Assembly (NCBI RefSeq): GCF_002929215.1
Contig: NZ_PJII01000002.1
Span: 124,001-188,000, forward strand
Origin: Arthrobacter sp. ZGTC412
GTDB lineage: Bacteria > Actinomycetota > Actinomycetes > Actinomycetales > Micrococcaceae
Length of the DNA: 64,000 nucleotides
Reading direction: 5' to 3'
In this document: positions 8,325-17,160 of the stretch, piece by piece
Position numbering within the stretch: position 1 is the stretch's first letter
Layout: every line of letters starts with the position of its first letter
Translations under genes and position numbers: made by a program
The notes under the pieces: generated by a model
The model's database searches: none
Told to the model about the DNA's origin: nothing
Seen by the model: only the letters and a program-made list of their open reading frames with translations

Positions 8325-8881
8325 CAGACTTCGAGCAGCTCTGCTTCCTTGCGCTTCAGCAGCTCGTCGATGCCGTCCACGTGCGCCTTGGTGAGGCCGT
8401 CCAGTTCCTTTTCGGCGCGGGTGCCCTCATCCTCACCGGCCTCGCCGTCCTTGACCAGCTTGTCAAGGGTTTCCTTGGCCTTGCGGCGGATGTTGCGGAT
8501 GGAGACCTTGGCGTCCTCGCCCTTGGTCTTGACGATCTTGACGTACTCCTTGCGACGTTCCTTGGTCAGCTCCGGAATGGTGATACGGATGACGTTGCCG
8601 TCGTTGGACGGGTTGGCGCCGACCTCAGAATCGCTGAGCGCACGTTCGATGTCGCGGAGTGCCGTCTTGTCAAAGGGGGTGATGAGAATGGTGCGGGCGT
8701 CCGGAATGGCGAACGAGGCGAGCTGCTGCAATGGCGTGGGTGAGCCGTAGTAGTCCACCAGGACCTTGTTGTAGAGGCCAGGATTGGCCCGTCCGGTGCG
8801 GATGGAAGCGAAGTCTTCCTTGGCTACCTCAACTGCCTTGTCCATCTTTTCTTCGGCTTCGAGCAAGGTTTCTTCGATCAC
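8324..8881 (-). CDS. frr: Ribosome recycling factor
   Basis: 185 residues, the normal family length. RRF splits post-termination ribosomes with EF-G. The core [10 protein letters not shown] and the C-terminal helix of charged residues are recognisable. I chose the GTG at 8881 because AGGAGAG lies 6 bases upstream and the protein then begins [13 protein letters not shown], as in homologues; an in-frame ATG at 8932 would add an atypical 17-residue leader. It is coupled to cdsA downstream and follows pyrH after 126 bp. Confidence 0.96.
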   Translation of the reverse strand: MIEETLLEAEEKMDKAVEVAKEDFASIRTGRANPGLYNKVLVDYYGSPTPLQQLASFAIPDARTILITPFDKTALRDIERALSDSEVGANPSNDGNVIRITIPELTKERRKEYVKIVKTKGEDAKVSIRNIRRKAKETLDKLVKDGEAGEDEGTRAEKELDGLTKAHVDGIDELLKRKEAELLEV

Positions 8882-9007
8882 GGTCTCTCCTGAAGATTCT
8901 GGTGCAGTCCGGGGCGCCGGTTCCATGCACAAACGTGGTTCTGTGGTGCTTCCGCCCCAGGCCGCGAAGGCAGGGGCGGAACTGTCCTGAAGACATCCTA
9001 GCCGTAG

Positions 9008-9745
9008 CTAGGCCGTGACCAGGGTGCCCAGCTTCTCGCCCAGGATGGCCCGGGTAACGTTGCCTTCGCCCTCCATGCCAAAGACCACCATAGAGAGGTT
9101 GTTGTCCTTGCACATGGTCATCGCCGTCTGGTCCATCACGCGGATGTCGCGGCGGAGGGCTTCGTCGTAGCTGAGGGTTTCGAGCCGCTCGGCACTGGGG
9201 TCCTTCTTCGGGTCGGCCGTGTAAACGGCGTCCACGCCGCTTTTGGCCATCAGCACGACGTCCGCATGGACTTCTAGTGCCCGCTGGGCGGCCACGGTGT
9301 CGGTGGAGAAGTACGGCAGCCCGGCACCTGCGCCGAAAATGACCACGCGTCCCTTTTCCATGTGCCGGATGGCGCGGCGGGGAATGTAGGCTTCGGCTAC
9401 CTGGCCCATGGTGATGGCGCTCTGGACCCTGGTTTCGACGCCGGCCTGCTCCAGGAAATCCTGCAGTGCCAGGCAGTTCATCACCGTTCCGAGCATGCCC
9501 ATGTAGTCGGCCCTGGAGCGGTCCATCCCGCTCTGGGAAAGTTCGGCACCCCGGAAGAAGTTCCCGCCGCCAACAACGATCGCCACTTCCACTTCGGGGA
9601 CGGCTGCTGCGATCTGCTTGGCGACGTCGCGGACGGTCTCGGGATCAACGCCCAGCTTCCCGCCGCCGAAGACCTCGCCGGAAAGCTTCAGGAGGACCCG
9701 GCGTCGACTTTTCTCTGGCTGGACTACAGTGTTGACGGCTTCCAT
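9008..9745 (-). CDS. pyrH: UMP kinase
   Basis: 245 residues of the amino-acid-kinase fold. It phosphorylates UMP to UDP in pyrimidine nucleotide synthesis. Visible features are [12 protein letters not shown] at the N-terminus (phosphate binding), [10 protein letters not shown], the dimer/UMP region, and the nucleotide-binding stretch [14 protein letters not shown]. An ATG with GGAAGG upstream fits. It lies downstream of tsf, separated by a terminator hairpin, so it probably has its own promoter or relies on readthrough. Confidence 0.96.
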   Translation of the reverse strand: MEAVNTVVQPEKSRRRVLLKLSGEVFGGGKLGVDPETVRDVAKQIAAAVPEVEVAIVVGGGNFFRGAELSQSGMDRSRADYMGMLGTVMNCLALQDFLEQAGVETRVQSAITMGQVAEAYIPRRAIRHMEKGRVVIFGAGAGLPYFSTDTVAAQRALEVHADVVLMAKSGVDAVYTADPKKDPSAERLETLSYDEALRRDIRVMDQTAMTMCKDNNLSMVVFGMEGEGNVTRAILGEKLGTLVTA

Positions 9746-9847
9746 GATGCCTTCCCGTTAGTGAACTCTAAAAAAAGGTTATCCTGCTGCGCGGGGAAAG
9801 GTCCCATTCGGGGTTTGTCCCATTCGGGGCCTCCCCCGCGCATGCAA

Positions 9848-9877
9848 AAGGGGCGGCCACCGAAGTGGCCACCCCTT
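9848..9877 (-). terminator. Intrinsic terminator after tsf
   Basis: Arms at 9848-9860 and 9865-9877 pair with one mismatch around a 4-base loop (CGAA on the plus strand, TTCG on the transcript). On the minus strand the stem ends in TTTT, 11 bases after the tsf stop. Confidence 0.8.
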
Positions 9878-9887
9878 GCAGTTTCGA

Positions 9888-10724
9888 CTAGGAGCCGACG
9901 CGGAAACGCGTGAAAGCGGTTCCGTTGACACCGGCCTCTTTGAGGACCTGCGCCACGGACTTCTTGGCGTCCTTCGCGAATGCCTGGTCAACCAGGACCT
10001 CACCCTTGTAGAAGCCGGTTACGCGGCCTTCCACGATCTTGGTGAGTGCAGCTTCGGGCTTGCCCTCGGCCTTTGCGGTCTCTTCGGCGATGCGGCGCTC
10101 GGACTCGACGAGATCGGACGGAACGTCCTCGCGGGTCAGGTAGTTCGGGGACATCGCAGCAATGTGGACTGCAACGTCGTGCGCGGCGGTGGCAGCGGCT
10201 TCGCCTTCACCGTCGACAGCGAACAGGACGCCGACCTGTGCCGGGAGATCCTTGGAGGTCTTGTGCAGGTAAGCGTCAACAGTGCCGCCCTCGACGCGCG
10301 AAATCCTGCGGACAACAACCTTCTCGCCCAGGATTGCGCCCTCTTCGACGACAACCTCGGACAGCGGCTTGCCGTCAACTTCGGTGGCCAGCAGGGTCTC
10401 GAGGTCGGCTGCGCCGGACTCGACTGCAACGGCCAGGACCTTGTCAGCCAGCTGGATGAACTTGTCAGCCTTGGCGACGAAGTCAGTCTCGCAGTTGACC
10501 TCGATCATAACGCCGACGCCGTTGCTGACCTTGGCGGCCACCAGGCCTTCGGCGGTGGAGCGGCCCTCGCGCTTGGTAGCGCCCTTGAGGCCCTTGATGC
10601 GGATGATTTCGATGGCCTTCTCGGCGTCACCGTTAGCTTCGTCAAGAGCCTTCTTGACGTCCATCATGCCGGCGCCGGTGCGCTCGCGCAGGGCCTTGAT
10701 GTCCGCGGCAGTGTAGTTCGCCAT
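9888..10724 (-). CDS. tsf: Elongation factor Ts
   Basis: 278 residues. EF-Ts exchanges GDP for GTP on EF-Tu. The N-terminal signature LRERTGAGMMDVKKAL and the TDFVAK motif (in CETDFVAKAD) are intact. The first domain is a UBA-like helix bundle and the rest is the EF-Tu dimerisation core. AGAGGGG precedes the ATG. It follows rpsB by 127 bp, which hold a long stem-loop, and is followed by a terminator. Confidence 0.97.
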   Translation of the reverse strand: MANYTAADIKALRERTGAGMMDVKKALDEANGDAEKAIEIIRIKGLKGATKREGRSTAEGLVAAKVSNGVGVMIEVNCETDFVAKADKFIQLADKVLAVAVESGAADLETLLATEVDGKPLSEVVVEEGAILGEKVVVRRISRVEGGTVDAYLHKTSKDLPAQVGVLFAVDGEGEAAATAAHDVAVHIAAMSPNYLTREDVPSDLVESERRIAEETAKAEGKPEAALTKIVEGRVTGFYKGEVLVDQAFAKDAKKSVAQVLKEAGVNGTAFTRFRVGS

Positions 10725-10763
10725 GTGAACCCCTCTGTCTAGAAATTTGTTGTGGTGTACGGA

Positions 10764-10806
10764 CTGACAGGACAGCAGCCCACCTGGTGGGCCGCCATCC
10801 TGTCAG
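10764..10806. other. Stem-loop in the rpsB-tsf spacer
   Basis: A 9-bp outer stem (10764-10772 with 10798-10806) encloses an inner GC-rich hairpin (GCCCA/TGGGC). No T-run follows, so it is more likely an attenuator or RNA processing signal than a terminator. A second small stem (GCGCCG/CGGCGC) lies next to it at about 10815-10830. Confidence 0.5.
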
Positions 10807-10851
10807 CAGCTCCGGCGCCGCAAGCGGCGCAGGAGAATCCAGATTTACTTG

Positions 10852-11751
10852 TTACTTGGCGTCTTCAGCCGGAGCTTCGGCGGCGGGAGCTTCGGCAGCG
10901 GGGGCCTCAGCAGCGGGAGCCTCGGCAGCAGCCGGTGCTGCAGCCTCTTCTGCCGGAGCAGCAGGAGCGGCGGCTTCTTCAGCCTTGCTGCCTTCGAGAA
11001 GCTCACGCTCCCACTCAGCCAGGGGCTCTTCCGGAGCTTCGGTGGTGCCGGTGGCGCGGTTGTTGCGGGCGATGAGGCCTTCGGCAACGGCGTCGGCAAC
11101 AACGCGGGTCAGGAGGTTCACGGAGCGGATGGCGTCGTCGTTGCCCGGGATCGGGAAGTCGACTTCGTCCGGATCGCAGTTGGTGTCCAGGATGGCCACA
11201 ACCGGGATGTTCAGCTTCTTGGCTTCGTCAACAGCAAGGTGTTCCTTCTTGGTGTCCACGATCCAGAGCACCGAGGGTGCCTTGGTCAGGTTGCGGATAC
11301 CGCCGAGGTTGGTCTCAAGTTTGGTGAGTTCGCGGCGAAGGAGCAGCAGTTCCTTCTTGGTGTACGCGGAACCGGCGACGTCGTCGAAGTCGATCTCTTC
11401 CAGTTCCTTCATGCGCTGGATGCGCTTGGAGACGGTCTGGAAGTTGGTCAGCATACCGCCGAGCCAACGCTGGTTGACGTAGGGCTGGCCAACGCGGGTT
11501 GCCTGCTCGGCAATTGCTTCCTGTGCCTGCTTCTTGGTGCCGACAAAGAGTACGGTGCCGCCGTGTGCGACGGTGGCCTTCACGAACTCGTAGGCGCGGT
11601 CGATGTAGGACAGCGACTGCTGAAGGTCGATGATGTAGATGCCATTGCGCTCCGTGAAGATGAAGCGCTTCATCTTCGGGTTCCAACGGCGGGTCTGGTG
11701 TCCAAAGTGGACGCCGCTGTCAAGCAGCTGGCGCATAGTTACGACGGGCAT
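10852..11751 (-). CDS. rpsB: 30S ribosomal protein S2
   Basis: 299 residues. The first about 250 residues are S2, opening [20 protein letters not shown]. The C-terminus is a low-complexity tail of about 45 residues built from repeats of the type [10 protein letters not shown], ending EDAK. Such Ala/Pro/Glu tails on S2 are common in Micrococcales and are probably disordered. GGAAGGAG lies 8 bases before the ATG. This is the first gene of the minus-strand translation-factor cluster. Confidence 0.97.
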   Translation of the reverse strand: MPVVTMRQLLDSGVHFGHQTRRWNPKMKRFIFTERNGIYIIDLQQSLSYIDRAYEFVKATVAHGGTVLFVGTKKQAQEAIAEQATRVGQPYVNQRWLGGMLTNFQTVSKRIQRMKELEEIDFDDVAGSAYTKKELLLLRRELTKLETNLGGIRNLTKAPSVLWIVDTKKEHLAVDEAKKLNIPVVAILDTNCDPDEVDFPIPGNDDAIRSVNLLTRVVADAVAEGLIARNNRATGTTEAPEEPLAEWERELLEGSKAEEAAAPAAPAEEAAAPAAAEAPAAEAPAAEAPAAEAPAEDAK

Positions 11752-12183
11752 GCCGGCGCTCCTTCCGGCAGGTCATTCATGAGAAAGCCCTAAGGCTTCT
11801 TACCCTGCCAATAGTTGACGGTTGATTAGCGTGGCCCGGGCGGGCCGTGCTCCTGGCATCCATCGCGCTTCTCATCAGCACCAGGGTGCTGACCGCAAGA
11901 AGCATGATCCTCCGTGGGAGGGCTGGATGCGCGTAGTCAGCTGCCGCTCCCCCACACTCCTGAATGAGACGTGCCGACGCGAACCCGGACAGGGGCGTAT
12001 ACCGTTGGAAAAACCATTGGGATAGCCGCCGGACGGACAGCGTTGAGGGCGCAGCAAACTGCTCCATCAAGTGTACTACAGGCACCCGCACCCGGAAGAC
12101 AGGAACGACGCCGCTCCACGGCCTTATCCACATAGGCCGGCCCGCCCCTGCCGGCTCCTTTGTAAACGGTTCAGGCTGGGCAT
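11752..12183. other. Divergent intergenic region upstream of rpsB
   Basis: A 432-bp stretch between rpsB and the M23-like gene. It must hold the rpsB promoter and leader, but I cannot place -35/-10 boxes with confidence. One compact hairpin (TCAGCACC at 11875-11882 with GGTGCTGA at 11885-11892) would be in the rpsB leader. An open frame on the minus strand here has no homologue-like features and I do not call it a gene. Confidence 0.4.
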
Positions 12184-12711
12184 ATGAAACCTCCGGTACT
12201 GCTCGCAGCCCTGCTCCTGCTGCCCGCTTCCCTTGCCCCCGCCGGGGAGACGCTGGCCTTCGGTCCGGCGCCCGCCAGCGCGGAGGCGGCGCCCTCCTGG
12301 CAATGGCCGGTATCGCCGCGCCCGCCGGTTCTTCGGGACTTCGATCCACCGCCCAAGCCGTGGCTTAGCGGCCATCGGGGCGTGGACCTAGGAACAGCGT
12401 CCGTCGGCGCCCAGGTCACCTCCCCGGCGCCCGGAACCGTCAGCTTCGTGGGGGTTGTGGTGGACCGGCCCGTGATCACCATCGACCACGGCAACGGCCT
12501 GCGCAGCAGCTTTGAGCCTGTGGAAAGCAGCCTGGCAGCCGGCAGCGCAGTGGGCAACGGCCAAGTAATTGGCACTCTTCTCCCGGGCCATTGCCCGGCC
12601 GCTTCCTGCGTTCATTGGGGCGTCCGGCGCGGCGAGGAGTATGTGAATCCGCTGCAGTTTGTGATGGACCTGCGGCCATCCATCCTGCTGCCCCTGGGAG
12701 CACCGCCGTAG
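12184..12711 (+). CDS. Secreted M23 (LytM)-like peptidase domain protein, probably without activity
   Basis: 175 residues. A hydrophobic N-terminus (2-20) looks like a signal peptide. The rest is one LytM/M23 domain. Zinc ligands expected from LytM are present: H64 and D68 in GHRGVDLG, and H144 in CVHWGVR. However, the catalytic histidine of the HxH motif is C142, and the Y-x-H histidine is replaced (SSFEPVE). It may therefore be a binding or regulatory cell-wall protein. No good ribosome site is visible. The neighbours give no clue to a role. Confidence 0.8.
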   Translation: MKPPVLLAALLLLPASLAPAGETLAFGPAPASAEAAPSWQWPVSPRPPVLRDFDPPPKPWLSGHRGVDLGTASVGAQVTSPAPGTVSFVGVVVDRPVITIDHGNGLRSSFEPVESSLAAGSAVGNGQVIGTLLPGHCPAASCVHWGVRRGEEYVNPLQFVMDLRPSILLPLGAPP

Positions 12712-12747
12712 TACCCGGCGTGAACGGCGGGCACGGACCGCAACCGG

Positions 12748-13938
12748 TCAGACGATCGCGGAGATACCGGTGATGGCGCGGCCGGTGACGAGGGTGTTGA
12801 TTTCGTGCGTCCCCTCGTAGGAGTAGATGGCCTCGGCGTCTGCAAAGATCTTGGCCATTTCAAAGTCGGCCACGATGCCGTTGCCGCCCAGGATGTTCCG
12901 GCCGATCGCAACGCTTTCACGCATCCTTGCCGTGGTGAACGCCTTGGCCAGGGCGGACTGTTCGTCCCTGGCCACGCCGGCATCCTCCAACTGTGCCAGT
13001 CTCACCATCATGCCCATGGAGCTGACGGTGTTGCCCAGGATCTGGACCAGTTGGCTTTGGACCAGCTGGAAGGAGGCTAGCGGCCGGCCGAACTGGTGGC
13101 GCTCCACGGCGTAGCGTCGGGCCACGTCGAACGCGGCCAACTGCTGGCCCACGGCCTGCCAGGCAACACCGAGGCGCGTGACTTTCAGGACCTTGTTGAC
13201 GTCGCGGAAGCTATTGGCGTGGGCGAGCTTGTAGAAGTCCGGAACCACTACATTGTCCAGCGTGATGTCGGCGTTCTGGACAGTCCGGAGCGCAATCTTG
13301 TTCTCGATCTTCTCCGCACTGAACCCCTCCAGCGCGGTGTCCACCAGGAAGCCCTTGACCTGGTTGTCCTCAAGGTCCCGCGCATAGATGACCACCCAGT
13401 CAGAGAAGGTGGCGTTCCCAATCCAGCGCTTGGCCCCGTTCAGGATCCACGATCCACCTTCGCGGCGCGCAGTGGTCCGTGTCCCACCCGCTACGTCCGA
13501 TCCGCCCAGGGGTTCCGTCAGGCCGAATGCCCCGATCTTCCTCAGCGCATAAATATCAGGCAACCAGGCGTCCTTTTGCTCCTGGGAGGCCAGCGCCTCG
13601 ATGGAACCGGTGAAGAGTCCGTCGTGGACGCCCATAAACGTGGAGATGGACGCGTCAGCGCGCGTCACCTCTGCGTGCATCAGGCCGGCAAACAGGTTGG
13701 AATAGCCCTGCCGCCGGACCGGGCTGACCAGGTCGACGTCCGCCAGCTTCGGAAGCAAGTCCATGGGGAATTCGCCGCGGTTCCAGAAGTCAACAGCGAT
13801 GGGCCGCACCTCGCGAGTCAGGAAATGCCTGATCTCCGCCAGCCGGTCCTGTTCCTTTCCGCTCAGCAGCTGCTCGAAGGAGTAGAAGTTACCGTCGGCA
13901 TAGGGCAGGTTGGTGAGGTCGGCAGCAGGAGTGGACAT
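12748..13938 (-). CDS. Acyl-CoA dehydrogenase, glutaryl-CoA dehydrogenase-like
   Basis: 396 residues from the ATG at 13938, with GAGG 6 bases upstream; an earlier in-frame start would run through the operator-like palindrome. FAD-dependent acyl-CoA oxidation is expected. FGLTEPLGGSD binds the flavin/substrate, and E375 in YEGTHEIN is the catalytic base position used by glutaryl-CoA dehydrogenase. The stretch RNILGGNGI and the ending GRAITGI also fit that subgroup. The arginine needed for decarboxylation in human GCDH (R94, recalled alignment) appears to be S99 here, so the substrate may not be glutaryl-CoA. Confidence 0.88.
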   Translation of the reverse strand: MSTPAADLTNLPYADGNFYSFEQLLSGKEQDRLAEIRHFLTREVRPIAVDFWNRGEFPMDLLPKLADVDLVSPVRRQGYSNLFAGLMHAEVTRADASISTFMGVHDGLFTGSIEALASQEQKDAWLPDIYALRKIGAFGLTEPLGGSDVAGGTRTTARREGGSWILNGAKRWIGNATFSDWVVIYARDLEDNQVKGFLVDTALEGFSAEKIENKIALRTVQNADITLDNVVVPDFYKLAHANSFRDVNKVLKVTRLGVAWQAVGQQLAAFDVARRYAVERHQFGRPLASFQLVQSQLVQILGNTVSSMGMMVRLAQLEDAGVARDEQSALAKAFTTARMRESVAIGRNILGGNGIVADFEMAKIFADAEAIYSYEGTHEINTLVTGRAITGISAIV

Positions 13939-13989
13939 GTTTACCTCGCAAATGATCGGCGGTGACCGGAGCTCTCGGGAAAGGAGCAC

Positions 13990-14015
13990 GGTAAGTTACT
14001 GCTCAGTAACATACC
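13990..14015. promoter_or_regulatory. 26-bp operator-like palindrome before the acyl-CoA dehydrogenase
   Basis: The core GTTACTG-CT-CAGTAAC (13995-14010) extends to outer arms GGTA (13990-13993) and TACC (14012-14015), with one mismatched pair between. It starts 52 bp before the ATG. The form is typical of TetR-family operators; the regulator is not in this window's neighbourhood. Confidence 0.65.
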
Positions 14016-14038
14016 GCAGGTGTGACGCTTAAGAAAGA

Positions 14039-14072
14039 AAACCGCGGCCGGCAGAGGTGCCGGCCGCGGTTT
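14039..14072 (-). terminator. Intrinsic terminator after the CAU tRNA
   Basis: A perfect 14-bp stem (14039-14052 with 14059-14072) is followed on the minus strand by TTTTCTTTCTT, 13 bases after the tRNA 3' end. Confidence 0.85.
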
Positions 14073-14085
14073 CCGCGTTCGTGGG

Positions 14086-14159
14086 TAGGGCTACTCGGAC
14101 TTGAACCGAGGACCTTAGGATTATGAGTCCCGCGCTCTAACCAGCTGAGCTATAGCCCC
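14086..14159 (-). tRNA. tRNA with CAU anticodon (elongator Met, or Ile2)
   Basis: The minus strand folds as a 74-base tRNA: acceptor GGGGCTA with TAGCCCT, D arm GCTC/GAGC, anticodon loop CTCATAA (anticodon at 14123-14125) and T arm CTCGG-TTCAAGT-CCGAG. The CCA end is not encoded. The CAU anticodon with this loop fits elongator tRNA-Met. It also fits tRNA-Ile2, whose C34 is changed to lysidine by TilS, and I cannot separate these from sequence alone. Confidence 0.85.
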
Positions 14160-14232
14160 AGATGCCCTTGCCGGCGTCCCAAAAGGGATGTGCCTGCAGG
14201 GCAAAATTACTCTAGCAAACCCCGGAAAGCGT

Positions 14233-15429
14233 TCAGACCACTTTGTCCTCGAAGCGCGCGCCCCGGTACAGGTCCTCAAAGGTCTGCAGGGTGCCTTCGA
14301 TGCTGTGGGGTTCCACCATCTGCCGGCTGACCTGGCCCATGGCGGCTCGCTGGTCTGCCGGCAGTTCAAGGATCATGGTGATCTTCTTGGCGAGGTCATC
14401 GCTGTCGTTCGGCGTGAACAGGTACCCGTTTTCGCCGTCGCGCACCAGGTGCGGCAAGGCCATGGCATCCGCCAGCACCACCGGCGTCGAAGCGGACATC
14501 GCCTCCAGGGTCACCAGTGACTGCAGCTCCGCAGTACCCGGCATGCAGAAAAGATCGGCCTTGATGTAGGTCGTCCGGAGGTCCTCGTCGCTGGCCAGGC
14601 CCAGGAACCTCACCCTGTCCCCCAGCCCGAGCCGCTGGACAAGGTTTTCGAGGGAGGAACGGACTTCGCCGCCACCCACGATTTCCAGGTGAACGTTCAG
14701 CTCGGGTGGTGTCTTGCTGATGGCTTCAATCAGTACATCCACATGCTTTTCCTCGGCGAGGCGGCCGGCAAACATCACGGTGGGGTGGGCGTGCGGTTCG
14801 ATGTGCTCGCCCGGCTGGAGTTCGTAGGCAGCCGAGTCGATGCCGTTGGAGAGCGGGAGGACCTTGCGCAGGAAAGCGTGCTGGTGCATGGCCTTTGCAG
14901 CCAGCGGGGTTGGCGTGGTGACCACGTCAGCCATCCCCATGACCTTGCCCATGTCCTTCCATGAGATTTTCCCGATGATGTTCTTGAACCACTGCGGAAA
15001 CGGCAGGAACGGGTTGAGGTTTTCCGGCATGAAGTGGTTGGTGGCGACGATCCGGATGCCCCGCCTGTGGGCCTCGTACAGGACGTGCTCACCGATCATG
15101 TAGTGGCTCTGGATGTGCACTACATCGGGTTTGACGCGGTCAAAAAGGAGGCTGATCTCCTTTTTGATTTCCCAGGGAAGGCAGATCCGGAAGTACTCAT
15201 GGGTGGGGACACCGTGCGAGCGGAGGCGGTGCACGGTGGCTTCTGACCGGAACTCGGTGAAGCTCTTGCCGTTGTCCGCCCGGCAGGCCAGCACGTGCAC
15301 GTTGTGGCCCCGGCCGGTCATTCCCTTGGCCAGCCGGTAGCCGAACTGGGCGGCCCCGTTGATGTGGGGCGGGTAGGTATCCGCGGCGATCAGGACGGTC
15401 AGGGGTTGCTGGTCTGCGGGCGTGGTCAC
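14233..15429 (-). CDS. Glycosyltransferase family 4
   Basis: 398 residues from a GTG start with AGGAGC 8 bases upstream. It has two Rossmann-like halves (GT-B fold): the N-terminal half begins TVLIAADTYPPHINGAA and the C-terminal half carries the EX7E motif, ELQSLVTLE. It resembles actinobacterial transferases that move a hexose from a nucleotide donor to a lipid or lipid-linked acceptor. Genes downstream in the same direction upstream of it (a CDP-alcohol phosphotransferase and two membrane proteins) support a membrane-lipid or glycolipid role, but the acceptor is not known. Confidence 0.88.
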   Translation of the reverse strand: MTTPADQQPLTVLIAADTYPPHINGAAQFGYRLAKGMTGRGHNVHVLACRADNGKSFTEFRSEATVHRLRSHGVPTHEYFRICLPWEIKKEISLLFDRVKPDVVHIQSHYMIGEHVLYEAHRRGIRIVATNHFMPENLNPFLPFPQWFKNIIGKISWKDMGKVMGMADVVTTPTPLAAKAMHQHAFLRKVLPLSNGIDSAAYELQPGEHIEPHAHPTVMFAGRLAEEKHVDVLIEAISKTPPELNVHLEIVGGGEVRSSLENLVQRLGLGDRVRFLGLASDEDLRTTYIKADLFCMPGTAELQSLVTLEAMSASTPVVLADAMALPHLVRDGENGYLFTPNDSDDLAKKITMILELPADQRAAMGQVSRQMVEPHSIEGTLQTFEDLYRGARFEDKVV

Positions 15430-15526
15430 GTGGAGGGCTCCTGATGGTCACGGTGCGGACAGCTGGTACTGGCAGCACGGTTGGCCGCCGGCATGGCGCC
15501 GGGGCCTCGTGTAGTTGCTTGACGGA

Positions 15527-16435
15527 CTAGTGGGACGGCCTGCCCGCGGCCTTCCGAGCGTCTTTTTTGCGCTTGGTGACCTCGGGATGGTGCCTTGAAA
15601 GGGCGATTACCCCCACGATAGCAAGCGATGCAGCGGTTCCCATGGCAATGGCCATCACGGCGTGGACATCGGGGCGGAGTTCACCAAGGATGACGATCCC
15701 GATGGCGATGCCGACGATGGGGTCGATAACTGTGAGGCCCGCGATCACCAGGTCCGGCGGGCCCGAGGAATAGGCGCTCTGGACGAACCAGGATCCCAGG
15801 CCGCCCGCGGCGATGATGGCCACCACCGAATACCACTGCACGTTCAGCATAAACAGTCCATTGGGATCAAGCAGATGTTTGCCGATGATCCTGGTCAGCA
15901 CAGCCACAAACCCGAAGAGGACGCCGGCGCCGAGGATATAGACGAACGCGTTCAGCCGGTGCTTCAACATCACGGCAAGAGTGCCGAAGAGCCCGACGGC
16001 GAGGGCAAGCAGCAGGACAATGGTAAGTTCGGCCTCGAGACTCACATGGTGGTTTTCCTGCGTCACGTTGACGGCGAGGAGAACAAAGAGCGCTGAGCCT
16101 GCGACGCAGGCGGAGATGGCCACGATGGTGGCGCGGTTGATGGTGAGATCCTGGTCTTTGGCATTGACGATGGTGGTAATTACCAGCGCAATGGCCCCGA
16201 TGGGCTGCACGACCGTAAGCGGGGCTGAGACCAAAGCCACTGCGTTCAGGGCCATTCCGGCGCAAAGGAGCAGGAGGCCGAAGACCCAGCGCGGGTTCCG
16301 GAGGAGGCGGAGGAATCCGTTGGAGCTCAGTGCCAAGCCTCCGGTATCGGCTTTGACCGCGCTCCCCTGGCGCTGGGCGCCCAAGGCCAGGCAGAAGGCG
16401 CCAAGCACCGCAAGCACAACCGCCATCCACACCAT
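15527..16435 (-). CDS. DMT-superfamily (NIPA/EamA-like) membrane transporter
   Basis: 302 residues with about nine to ten membrane helices and a basic C-terminal tail (KRKKDARKAAGR). The ATG at 16435 overlaps the stop of the CDP-alcohol phosphotransferase gene by one base (TGATG), so the two are coupled. The sequence VSAPLTVVQPIGA near 60-75 is typical of this transporter class. The substrate is unknown; metabolite export or magnesium transport are both possible for the superfamily. Confidence 0.8.
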   Translation of the reverse strand: MVWMAVVLAVLGAFCLALGAQRQGSAVKADTGGLALSSNGFLRLLRNPRWVFGLLLLCAGMALNAVALVSAPLTVVQPIGAIALVITTIVNAKDQDLTINRATIVAISACVAGSALFVLLAVNVTQENHHVSLEAELTIVLLLALAVGLFGTLAVMLKHRLNAFVYILGAGVLFGFVAVLTRIIGKHLLDPNGLFMLNVQWYSVVAIIAAGGLGSWFVQSAYSSGPPDLVIAGLTVIDPIVGIAIGIVILGELRPDVHAVMAIAMGTAASLAIVGVIALSRHHPEVTKRKKDARKAAGRPSH

Positions 16436-17058
16436 CAGGAGGCCCCGCCGTCGTGGTCCTGCTGCATTCTGCCTTTGCGGAGGATGGCCCAGAAGTAGTT
16501 GTAGGCGGCGATCCAGTGGCCGATGAGGCCAAGGCCCAGGACGATCCACGCGGCGACCAGCAGCTCCCCTGAAAACGCGGTGTCCAGCCGGGACAGGACC
16601 AGCAGCGGCGTGCCCAGGAGCAGCAGGCCGGTGCGCACCTTGCCCACCGCGCTGACGGGAAGGTCCGGGTGGCCGCCGAAGAAGGACAGCGTCAGGACCA
16701 GCAGTATGGCGTCGGGGATCACCAGCGCGGCCAGATACAGCCAGTGCACAACGCCGGCGATCACCAGCGTGACGGCGACGGCGATCAGCGCCAGCCGGTC
16801 GGCAATGGGATCCAGGACGCGGCCGAGCTTGGAGGCCTGGTCGAAGCGGCGCGCCACGTAGCCGTCAATCCAGTCGGTGCAGCCCATCACTGCCAGGACA
16901 ACCACAGCGGCGCCATACTCTTTTTGGGCCAGGACCAGCCAGACGAAGAGCGGCACGCCCATGAACCGGACCACAGTCAGCAGGTTGGGGATGGTGAATA
17001 CACGGTCGTGGTCCACTTGGGGGCGTCCGGGACGGGAACCGGCACCGATGAACTTCAT
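16435..17058 (-). CDS. CDP-alcohol phosphatidyltransferase
   Basis: 207 residues from the ATG at 17058, which has AGGAAAGG upstream. The complete family motif is present: D62-x2-D65-G66-x2-A69-R70-x8-G79-x3-D83-x3-D87. Five to six membrane helices. The enzyme joins a CDP-activated lipid to an alcohol such as glycerol phosphate or inositol phosphate. Close relatives are often annotated as PgsA, but the short form and position next to a glycosyltransferase leave the alcohol open. It is coupled to the DMT transporter gene. Confidence 0.9.
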   Translation of the reverse strand: MKFIGAGSRPGRPQVDHDRVFTIPNLLTVVRFMGVPLFVWLVLAQKEYGAAVVVLAVMGCTDWIDGYVARRFDQASKLGRVLDPIADRLALIAVAVTLVIAGVVHWLYLAALVIPDAILLVLTLSFFGGHPDLPVSAVGKVRTGLLLLGTPLLVLSRLDTAFSGELLVAAWIVLGLGLIGHWIAAYNYFWAILRKGRMQQDHDGGAS

Positions 17059-17160
17059 CCCGACCCCTTTCCTTCCTGCTGCCCTCCGGGCGTGGCCTAA
17101 CGATTTGTGCCTGCGGCCCTGCGGCGCTCCGCCCGACGGCAGCTCCATGGAAAGCCGGGT

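Noticed and set aside
11777-12349. A 190-residue minus-strand frame between rpsB and the M23-like gene
   Set aside because: It overlaps the M23-like gene, has no recognisable domain and an amino-acid make-up typical of chance frames.
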